NCBI GenBank assembly: GCA_019118725.1 | Contig: DWYO01000101.1 | Location: 1 to 5,309 of the forward strand | From: Candidatus Parabacteroides intestinavium | GTDB taxonomy: Bacteria > Bacteroidota > Bacteroidia > Bacteroidales > Tannerellaceae | DNA: 5,309 bases | Direction: 5' to 3' | Part shown: one piece after another, positions 1-5,309 of the stretch | How positions within the stretch are numbered: position 1 is the stretch's first letter | Layout of the letters: each line of letters begins with the position of its first letter | Program-made: the position numbers and the translations under genes | Notes under the pieces: generated by a model | Seen by the model: only the letters and a program-made list of their open reading frames with translations | What the model was told of the DNA's origin: nothing | The model's database searches: none

Positions 1-3
1 CAT

Positions 4-11
4 TATATTTG
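4..11 (+). promoter_or_regulatory. Bacteroides-type -7 promoter element upstream of the SUI1-family gene
   Basis: The octamer TATATTTG matches the Bacteroidota -7 consensus TAnnTTTG at every fixed position. It lies 25 bases before the ATG at 37, which would give a short leader of roughly 20 bases. The matching -33 TTTG box would fall before the first base of the window, so only half of the promoter can be judged. It probably starts the transcript that carries the SUI1-family gene and the helicase-nuclease gene behind it. Confidence 0.55.
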
Positions 12-36
12 CATGTAGAAAAACAAATGGATCTTT

Positions 37-384
37 ATGAAGAATAACGATTGGAAAAGCCGGCTTGGCGTGATGTATTCAACTAATCCCGATTTTCAAT
101 ATGAAACGGATGAGGTGAAAGAGGAGGAAACTCTCCCGAACGAGAAACAACAACTTCGTGTTGCGTTGGACAAACGGAATCGGGGCGGGAAAATGGTGAC
201 CTTGATTACCGGGTTTGTCGGTACATCGGAAGATTTGTCCGCGCTGGGCAAATTACTTAAAGTCAAGTGTGGGGTAGGTGGGTCAGCCAAGGATGGAGAG
301 ATAATTATTCAGGGAGATTTCCGCCAGAAGGTGTCGGAAATCTTGAGGCAAGAGGGCTTCCGCCAAATTAAAGTAATAAACTGA
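37..384 (+). CDS. yciH: SUI1/eIF1-like translation initiation factor (YciH family)
   Basis: This 115-residue protein belongs to the SUI1/eIF1 family. In archaea and eukaryotes, members act on the small ribosomal subunit in start-codon selection; the bacterial members (E. coli YciH) are thought to influence initiation fidelity, but their role is less settled. Residues 1-40 form a charged, probably flexible N-terminal part. Residues 41-115 are the SUI1 domain, recognised by the basic RGGK stretch (49-52) followed by VTLITGF (54-60), then the conserved LKVKCGVGGSAKDGEI block (74-89) and IQGD (91-94). The length is close to that of the family. The ATG at 37 gives the usual N-terminus for Bacteroidales homologues and follows a good -7 element. 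No Shine-Dalgarno sequence is visible, which is normal in this phylum. The stop lies 25 bases before the helicase gene, so co-transcription is likely. I infer no functional link to DNA repair. Confidence 0.9.
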   Translation: MKNNDWKSRLGVMYSTNPDFQYETDEVKEEETLPNEKQQLRVALDKRNRGGKMVTLITGFVGTSEDLSALGKLLKVKCGVGGSAKDGEIIIQGDFRQKVSEILRQEGFRQIKVIN

Positions 385-388
385 CTTA

Positions 389-400
389 ACCATTAATGGT
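389..400 (+). repeat. 12-bp perfect palindrome between the SUI1-family and helicase genes
   Basis: ACCATTAATGGT reads the same on both strands. With one mismatched pair in between, it extends to TT...AA (386-403). It lies in the 25-base gap, ten bases before the helicase ATG, where it could be a protein-binding site or a small structure in the mRNA leader. There is no T-run after it, so it is not a terminator. A chance palindrome in A+T-rich spacer DNA is quite possible. Confidence 0.3.
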
Positions 401-409
401 CAATTACCT

Positions 410-3400
410 ATGCTTTCTATTTATCGAGCTTCGGCAGGGGCGGGGAAAACTCATCGTCTGACAGGGGAATATCTGCTTTTATTGTTTAGCCAACCCAATG
501 CTTACCGGCGGATCTTGGCGGTTACCTTTACCAATAAGGCTACGGACGAGATGAAAGGACGCATTGTGGAAGAGCTGTTTAATTTAGCCTCCGGCCGGAA
601 GTCGGATTATCTGGCATTATTAACAGCTTATTATACCTTGACGGAGGAACAGGTAAGGTGGCAGGCAAAACGGATTATGATTGCTATTTTGCATGATTAT
701 TCAGCATTCAATATCAGTACAATAGACCGTTTTTTTCAGCAAACGATGCGGGCTTTTACGCGGGAGATCGGACTACAGGGCGGATATGGTATTGAAATGG
801 ATCAGGAGTTGGTGCTGACTGAGGCGGTAGACCGGCTATTGACGGACTTGGACAAGTCGGATAATCGGGAATTGCTCGGATGGCTCTTGCGTTTTGCCGA
901 AGATAAGATTGAGGATGGGGGAGAATGGAACTTACGCCGGGACATTAAGATGTTGGGACGTGAATTGTTTAAGGAGAGTTACAAGCAATTCAGCGAGAAT
1001 GTGGCTGAAGATATACGGGATAAACACGCTTTGGAGAATTATAAAGAGACTTTGTATGGCATCATCCGATCGGTAGAAAAAGAGGTCAGGGAGATAGGCA
1101 AAAAGGGAATGTCGGTCATGAGGGAGTTTGGATTGCAGCCCTCGGATTTTATTCAGGGAAGCCGCTCCCCTCTATTGCTTTTCCAGCGTTGGGAAGCCGG
1201 TGAGATGAAAGAACCGACCGCTACTTTCCGTTCGTTGGCAGATAATGTGGAGAAATGGTACGCAAAGAAAAGCGATGCTTCTATACAGGCCATTATCGGT
1301 ACGGCTTTCGATAACGGCTTGAATGATTGTGTCAAAAGGGGTATTGCGCGGTTTGATAATCTGGTAGACTATTATACGGCTAAGGAAATTGTGCGTTATT
1401 ACTATACATTGGGCATATTGACGGATATATCTCGCGAAATAGCTGCTTATCGGGAGGAGAAGAATGTAATGCTTATAGCCGATACCACCGAATTACTTCA
1501 TAAGGTAATCGGAGGGAGTGATGCTCCGTTTATCTATGAGAAGACCGGAACACGGATTGATCATTTTATGATAGACGAGTTTCAGGATACAAGTGCCATG
1601 CAATGGAGTAATTTCCGTCCGTTGATCGAGGAAAGCCTGGCTCATAGCAGACCGAACCTCATCGTGGGAGATGTGAAGCAGAGTATCTATCGTTTTCGGA
1701 ATTCGGATTGGAAATTATTGGATGAACAGGTACAACGGGATTTCCCTCGGGAAGAGGTGACCGAGGAAACCTTGAAAGATAATTGGCGGAGTTGCCGCAA
1801 TATTGTGGAGTTCAATAATGCTCTGTTTACCATCGCGCCTTGTTTGCTTCAGGAGTTGTATAACTCAGCACTGGAAGAATCTTCGTTGCCTGAATCAGAG
1901 CGTCAGGAGTTTGCTTCACGTATTGCATCGGCCTATGCCAGAGCTTACCAACGCATCCCGAAACCGTTTCAGGATAAAGCCGGTCATGTGCTGGTCGAAT
2001 TTATCTCGCAGGAGGATGAGAACGACTGGCGGGCGGAATCGCTTTCGCGTCTCCCGGGTGTCCTGCAGCGTTTACAGGCCAATGGGTATGCCTTGAAGGA
2101 TATCGCCATTTTGGTCCGGACCAACTTGGAGGGAGCTACGGTAGCCCGTTATTTGCTGGCTTATAAGGAAGAACATCCGGATGATGGGTTTAGTTATGAA
2201 ATCATCTCGGATGAGGCGTTATATGTGAATAGTTCTTCGGCCGTGCGTTTCCTTATCGCTTTGATGCGCCATTTGAAGAATCCGGAGAACCAGACTTGTA
2301 GGCAGCTGGCCCTCTTTGCTTATCGGATTTTATCCCTGCAATGGGAAAAAACGGATTTTTCCCGGGATGAAAAGGCTGAATTGCAAAAATTGGCCACATT
2401 GCCGATTTATGAGATGGCCGAAGGCCTTTTCCGCCTGTTCGCATGGCATATTCCGGAAAAAGAGCAGGTGTTTGTTCAGGCATTTCTGGATATGATTTTG
2501 GACTTTTCACAAAAAGAGAGTGCCGATTTGGGGCGGTTCTTGGATTGGTGGGAAGAGAGCGGTTCACGTAAGACGATTGCTACACCAGATGGACAAAATG
2601 CTATTCGTATCTTGACCGTACATAAGTCGAAAGGACTTGGATTTCGGGCTGTGATCCTTCCTTTCTGTGATTGGGAAATCGATCATAAGCCCATGAAACA
2701 GGTAATATTGTGGTGCCATCCGGAACAAAGACCGTTCGACCGGCTGCATCTGGTTCCGGTGCGTTATGGAGCGAATTTAGGAAAGAGCATTTTTGCCAGG
2801 GATTATTTTAAAGAAAAATTACATGCGTTTATTGATAATCTGAATACTTTGTATGTGGCGCTGACCCGTTCGAAAGAGGAGCTGATCGTATTGGCCCCGC
2901 GTCCGAAAAAAACGAATGAGGATGGCTCGATAGAAAAAATAGGGGGAATCGCTGATTTGTTGTGGTGCGGTGTGCAACAATCGGTGGAAGCCGATGCCCA
3001 TGGAGAACGGTTCGCCCCATTATCGGCTTCTTTTTATTTGGATGAGAATCGTTTTGAATCGGGTGATTATTGGAATCCGCAATATAAGGAAAATGAGCCG
3101 CGGGCGATAGAGCTTCCGGTCAGAGAGCTCCGGTCTGTTTCTCCGGGAAATCGGTTGCATTTGCGCTTGCGGGGGAAAGGTTACTTTTTCGATAACGAAC
3201 AGCGGAAATATGGTATGTTGATGCACGAAGTGCTGAGTGGCGTAAGAGTGCCGAAGGATGTACCTTCAGTTGTGAGTCAATACCGGATACAGGGGATTAT
3301 CGACCGCAAGGAGGAGGAACAGCTTGTGGAACAGATACAAGTGTATTTAAAGAATCCGGAGGTCCAACGTTGGTATGACGGGAAAGCACGGATATTGAAC

Positions 3401-3643
3401 GAAGTGGACATCCTTTTTGGAAAAGGGTTTTCCAAGCGTCCTGACCGGGTTATGATTTATGATGACGAAGTGGTGATTCTGGATTATAAATTCGGAAAAA
3501 AAGAAAACCGGAATTATCATTCGCAGGTGCGGAGCTATGTCCGGCTTATCCGGGAAATGGGATATACCCGTGTTTCCGGGTATATTTGGTATGTGGCTTT
3601 AGGAAAAATAGAATGTGTGGAAAAAGCTGTAATAAGCAATTGA
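410..3643 (+). CDS. AddA/RecB-like UvrD-family helicase with C-terminal PD-(D/E)xK nuclease domain
   Basis: A 1077-residue cytoplasmic protein of helicase superfamily 1A, resembling AddA and RecB, which unwind and trim DNA ends for recombinational repair. Helicase motifs appear in order: Walker A ASAGAGKT (7-14), motif Ia around VTFTNKA (38-44), ISTIDRF (102-108), motif II DEFQDTS (389-395), motif III GDVKQSIYRFR (420-430), motif IV NWRS (458-461), motif V TVHKSKGLGF (736-745) and motif VI LYVALTRSK (814-822). The C-terminal nuclease domain keeps its likely metal ligands and catalytic residues: His939 in MHE, Asp1012 in RPDRV, Asp1025 and Lys1027 in LDYK, and Gln1039 in SQVRSY. There is no cysteine cluster of the iron-sulfur type seen in AddB. 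The start at 410 leaves only six residues before Walker A, with no room for a classical Q motif; to my knowledge Bacteroidales homologues begin the same way. Motif V has Gly744 where Glu is usual. No addB lies beside it in this window, so the name AddA is by resemblance only. Confidence 0.88.
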   Translation: MLSIYRASAGAGKTHRLTGEYLLLLFSQPNAYRRILAVTFTNKATDEMKGRIVEELFNLASGRKSDYLALLTAYYTLTEEQVRWQAKRIMIAILHDYSAFNISTIDRFFQQTMRAFTREIGLQGGYGIEMDQELVLTEAVDRLLTDLDKSDNRELLGWLLRFAEDKIEDGGEWNLRRDIKMLGRELFKESYKQFSENVAEDIRDKHALENYKETLYGIIRSVEKEVREIGKKGMSVMREFGLQPSDFIQGSRSPLLLFQRWEAGEMKEPTATFRSLADNVEKWYAKKSDASIQAIIGTAFDNGLNDCVKRGIARFDNLVDYYTAKEIVRYYYTLGILTDISREIAAYREEKNVMLIADTTELLHKVIGGSDAPFIYEKTGTRIDHFMIDEFQDTSAMQWSNFRPLIEESLAHSRPNLIVGDVKQSIYRFRNSDWKLLDEQVQRDFPREEVTEETLKDNWRSCRNIVEFNNALFTIAPCLLQELYNSALEESSLPESERQEFASRIASAYARAYQRIPKPFQDKAGHVLVEFISQEDENDWRAESLSRLPGVLQRLQANGYALKDIAILVRTNLEGATVARYLLAYKEEHPDDGFSYEIISDEALYVNSSSAVRFLIALMRHLKNPENQTCRQLALFAYRILSLQWEKTDFSRDEKAELQKLATLPIYEMAEGLFRLFAWHIPEKEQVFVQAFLDMILDFSQKESADLGRFLDWWEESGSRKTIATPDGQNAIRILTVHKSKGLGFRAVILPFCDWEIDHKPMKQVILWCHPEQRPFDRLHLVPVRYGANLGKSIFARDYFKEKLHAFIDNLNTLYVALTRSKEELIVLAPRPKKTNEDGSIEKIGGIADLLWCGVQQSVEADAHGERFAPLSASFYLDENRFESGDYWNPQYKENEPRAIELPVRELRSVSPGNRLHLRLRGKGYFFDNEQRKYGMLMHEVLSGVRVPKDVPSVVSQYRIQGIIDRKEEEQLVEQIQVYLKNPEVQRWYDGKARILNEVDILFGKGFSKRPDRVMIYDDEVVILDYKFGKKENRNYHSQVRSYVRLIREMGYTRVSGYIWYVALGKIECVEKAVISN

Positions 3644-3654
3644 GAATTACAAAA

Positions 3655-3686
3655 TTTGCGTTATTACATAAAAATGAATATTTTTG
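3655..3686 (+). promoter_or_regulatory. psd: Bacteroides-type promoter for psd-pssA
   Basis: A -33 box TTTG (3655-3658) and a -7 box TATTTTTG (3679-3686, a full match to TAnnTTTG) are separated by 20 bases, within the spacing usual for the Bacteroidota primary sigma factor. Transcription should start a few bases after the -7 box, near 3690-3694, giving a leader of about 22-26 bases before the ATG at 3716. The promoter starts 11 bases after the helicase stop. It therefore separates the lipid genes from the upstream unit, though read-through from upstream cannot be excluded, since I see no terminator in the gap. Confidence 0.7.
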
Positions 3687-3715
3687 CGAACGAATACCAA
3701 TCATTCGGCATAAAA

Positions 3716-4381
3716 ATGAAAGTACATAAAGAAGGAACAGGCTTGTTATTATCCTTGTTTACAATATTCTTTATTGTGGACGTGACACTCTATCATACTG
3801 TAGGAAAAGGTAGTCTTTTCTATACGGTAAGCTTCTTTACGTCTTTGTTTTTCTTGTTGATATTGAACTTCTTCCGGAGTCCGGCGCGGCGTTTCCCGTT
3901 TGATTCGGAAGGATTGGTGATAGCTCCGGCGGATGGAACGATTGTTGCTATCGAGGAGGTCATGGAGAATGAAATCTTGCATCGTCCCTGCTTGCAGGTC
4001 TCTATTTTTATGTCCATATTCAATGTACATGCCAATTGGTTCCCGGTAAATGGAACGGTAAAACATGTGTCGCATCAGGACGGACGGTTTATGGCGGCTT
4101 ATTTGCCAAAGAGTAGTACCGAAAATGAGCGTTCTACCATTATTATTACGACTCGTGGAGGAGTAGAGGTTATGGCAAGGCAGATTGCCGGAGCTTTGGC
4201 TCGCCGGATCGTAACTTATGCTAAGGTGGGGGATAAATGTCATGTAGACGAACAAATGGGGTTTATCAAGTTTGGGTCGCGTGTGGATGTATTCCTGCCG
4301 ATCGGTACGGAAGTTCTGGTGGAAATGGATCAAAAGGTGACTGGTAATCAGACACCGATAGCTCGGTTAGAGAAAAAATAA
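3716..4381 (+). CDS. psd: Phosphatidylserine decarboxylase proenzyme (pyruvoyl type, short form)
   Basis: Psd decarboxylates phosphatidylserine to phosphatidylethanolamine at the inner membrane. The 221-residue proenzyme has two predicted membrane segments (about 9-28 and 35-52), then the catalytic domain. Visible landmarks are APADG (70-74), the NVHANW block (103-108), STENERST (134-141), RQIAGALARRIVTYA (155-169) and FGSR (186-189). By family knowledge the chain cuts itself between Gly187 and Ser188, and the serine becomes the pyruvoyl cofactor on the small alpha chain; Asp73 and His105 are the likely partners in self-cleavage. FGS in place of the LGST of E. coli Psd is normal for this short class. 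The open frame extends upstream to a TTG at 3656 and an ATG at 3674, but both lie upstream of or inside the promoter boxes. The ATG at 3716 gives the expected MKVHKEGT start. It is followed after 11 bases by pssA, the preceding step of the pathway. Confidence 0.93.
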   Translation: MKVHKEGTGLLLSLFTIFFIVDVTLYHTVGKGSLFYTVSFFTSLFFLLILNFFRSPARRFPFDSEGLVIAPADGTIVAIEEVMENEILHRPCLQVSIFMSIFNVHANWFPVNGTVKHVSHQDGRFMAAYLPKSSTENERSTIIITTRGGVEVMARQIAGALARRIVTYAKVGDKCHVDEQMGFIKFGSRVDVFLPIGTEVLVEMDQKVTGNQTPIARLEKK

Positions 4382-4384
4382 GGA
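4380..4384 (+). promoter_or_regulatory. pssA: Shine-Dalgarno-like site for pssA overlapping the psd stop
   Basis: AAGGA overlaps the last two bases of the psd TAA stop and ends eight bases before the pssA ATG, a workable spacing. It is the clearest ribosome-binding-like site at any start in this window; the other three genes have none. It fits coupled translation of psd and pssA, although such sites matter less in Bacteroidota than in many other bacteria. Confidence 0.45.
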
Positions 4385-4392
4385 TTAGAAAA

Positions 4393-5094
4393 ATGAATGT
4401 TTTGAAATATATACCGAATACAATTACCTGCCTGAACCTGATTTCGGGGTGTATGGCTATTGTAGCGGCTTTGAATGGCGATTTGCGAGGAACAATCCTC
4501 TGGATTATTGCAGCATCCGTCTTTGATTTTACAGATGGACTGGCGGCTCGTCTGTTGAAAGCCTACTCGCCTTTGGGCAAGGAATTGGACTCATTGTCGG
4601 ATATTGTCAGTTTTGGCGTTGCACCGGGAATGGCTTTGTTCATGTTGTTGAAGGCGGCTGCAGGGGTTATCGGCTTGAGTGGCATAGCAGTCTTGTTGCC
4701 TTATCTGGCGTTTGTCATACCGGTGTTTTCTGCTTTGCGTTTGGCTAAGTTCAATATTGATGAGCGGCAAACCGTCTCTTTCATCGGAATGCCGGTTCCG
4801 GCTCATGCATTGTTGTGGGGCTCGCTGGCCTGTACGTTGCAGCCTTATGTGGCCATTCATGCGTCTACCCTTCTTTATGGATGTATTTTGTTGGCGGTGG
4901 CCACTTCGTATCTGTTGGTTTCTGAACTTTCGATGTTCTCCATGAAGGTGAAGAGTCTGTCGTGGAAAGGCAACGAACAGCGGTATGTGTTGGGGGGATG
5001 CGGATTGGTATTTGTAATCCTGTTTAAAATTCCGGGAGTTGCAGCTACAATCCTGCTCTATATACTCTTATCCCTTTTTAACAGAAAAGAGTGA
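4393..5094 (+). CDS. pssA: CDP-diacylglycerol-serine O-phosphatidyltransferase (phosphatidylserine synthase)
   Basis: PssA joins CDP-diacylglycerol and L-serine to form phosphatidylserine and CMP, supplying the substrate of Psd encoded just upstream. The 233-residue protein is a multi-pass membrane enzyme of the CDP-alcohol phosphatidyltransferase family (type II PssA, as in Bacillus, not the peripheral E. coli type). The family signature DGx2ARx8Gx3Dx3D is complete: Asp48, Gly49, Ala52, Arg53, Gly62, Asp66 and Asp70, with a further acidic residue Asp45 ahead. These aspartates bind the divalent metal ions and the CDP group. SALRLAKFN (113-121) and MPVPA (133-137) are typical of the serine-specific branch. 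Hydrophobic stretches suggest about six to eight membrane helices. The length is normal and all key residues are present. It follows psd by 11 bases and very probably shares its transcript from the promoter at 3655-3686. Confidence 0.93.
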   Translation: MNVLKYIPNTITCLNLISGCMAIVAALNGDLRGTILWIIAASVFDFTDGLAARLLKAYSPLGKELDSLSDIVSFGVAPGMALFMLLKAAAGVIGLSGIAVLLPYLAFVIPVFSALRLAKFNIDERQTVSFIGMPVPAHALLWGSLACTLQPYVAIHASTLLYGCILLAVATSYLLVSELSMFSMKVKSLSWKGNEQRYVLGGCGLVFVILFKIPGVAATILLYILLSLFNRKE

Positions 5095-5141
5095 AACCAA
5101 TAAGCTTGTTGATTTGTTTAATGAATAGTAAAGTTTTCAAC

Positions 5142-5292
5142 TTTCGCAAACTCAAGTAAGTTGACAAGTTAACGAGGAGACAAGGCATTTGTCACCTATT
5201 GTTTGATGCAAGATATTCACGGAATGAGCCTTTCAATCTTGTAGTCTTGTTTACTTAGACCTTGTTAACTAACAAGTTGAGTACTTGCGAAA
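5142..5292. repeat. Imperfect inverted repeat in the 3' intergenic region
   Basis: This lies in the 215-base stretch after pssA (5095-5309), which holds no gene I can recognise. Left-arm blocks TTTCGCAA (5142-5149), ACTCAA (5150-5155) and GTTAACGAGG (5168-5177) recur in the same order on the opposite strand as TTTCGCAA (5285-5292), ACTCAA (5277-5282) and GTTAACAAGG (5260-5269). The arms are about 33-36 bases, interrupted and of unequal spacing, around a centre of some 82 bases. The left arm also holds a tandem 8-mer pair, AAGTTGAC then AAGTTAAC (5158-5173). CAAG words dominate the left side and CTTG words the right. A small hairpin AAAGTT-TTC-AACTTT (5130-5144) lies at the left edge. It could be a dispersed intergenic repeat, a structured 3' RNA or a regulatory region for the next gene; the function is unknown. 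Confidence 0.5.
5261..5276. repeat. 16-bp palindromic element within the 3' repeat cluster
   Basis: CTTGTTA (5261-5267) and TAACAAG (5270-5276) are perfect reverse complements around the two central bases AC. It forms part of the right arm of the larger inverted repeat. A 7-bp dyad of this type could be a dimeric regulator site for whatever gene follows the window, or simply a by-product of the repeated CAAG/CTTG words. No T-run follows, so it does not resemble an intrinsic terminator. Confidence 0.35.
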
Positions 5293-5309
5293 CTAAATTA
5301 AAGTATAAA

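Noticed and set aside
3..47. Open frame from the window edge ending in TAA at 45-47, and a second ending in TGA at 38-40 that makes an ATGA overlap with the start at 37
   Set aside because: Only 12-14 codons are visible in either frame and neither is recognisable. The -7 element at 4-11 suggests spacer DNA, though the end of an upstream gene cannot be excluded.
4271..4282. FGS in place of LGST at the Psd self-cleavage site as a possible defect
   Set aside because: The short, pyruvoyl-type Psd class commonly carries GS without the full LGST motif; the cleavage Gly-Ser pair is intact.
3749..4333. 194-codon open frame on the minus strand across psd
   Set aside because: It is fully antisense to a clearly conserved psd gene, shows no known motif and is rich in residues typical of a shadow frame.
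5064..5092. ACTCTT/AAGAGT stem at the end of pssA as a terminator
   Set aside because: The stem is only six pairs with a 17-base loop, it lies inside the coding sequence, and no T-run follows.
5130..5144. Hairpin AAAGTT-TTC-AACTTT as an intrinsic terminator of the psd-pssA transcript
   Set aside because: The stem has a single G-C pair and no downstream T-tract, so it would be too weak to call.
5178..5259. Invertible promoter in the centre of the 3' inverted repeat
   Set aside because: No clean TAnnTTTG/TTTG pair is found on either strand, the repeat arms are imperfect and no recombinase gene is visible.

Overview
The window looks like an ordinary housekeeping segment of a Bacteroidota chromosome, most likely from the order Bacteroidales. 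Three things suggest this. Two promoter-like sites match the Bacteroides-type -7 consensus TAnnTTTG, and one also has a TTTG -33 box at the expected distance. Shine-Dalgarno sequences are mostly absent. The gene content also fits: a SUI1-family factor, a RecB/AddA-like helicase-nuclease that begins almost directly at its Walker A motif, and a psd-pssA pair. Base composition appears moderate, by eye in the mid-40s percent GC, and the genus cannot be decided from this.

All four genes lie on the + strand. A -7 element at 4-11 precedes a SUI1/eIF1-like protein (37-384). After 25 bases comes a 1077-residue UvrD/RecB-type helicase with a C-terminal PD-(D/E)xK nuclease domain (410-3643), a likely double-strand-break end-resection enzyme. 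These two genes probably share a transcript.

A second, well-formed promoter (3655-3686) sits just after the helicase stop. It appears to drive phosphatidylserine decarboxylase (best start at 3716) and, 11 bases later, phosphatidylserine synthase (4393-5094). PssA makes phosphatidylserine from CDP-diacylglycerol and serine, and Psd decarboxylates it to phosphatidylethanolamine, so this pair forms the two committed steps of phosphatidylethanolamine synthesis.

The last 215 bases (5095-5309) contain no recognisable gene. They hold a cluster of imperfect inverted and direct repeats built on CAAG/CTTG words. This is the least explained part of the window. I see no CRISPR array, insertion sequence, tRNA or rRNA, and no evidence for a new multi-gene system. 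The items worth a second look are the start-site correction for psd, the glycine in helicase motif V, the absence of an adjacent addB, and the 3' repeat cluster.
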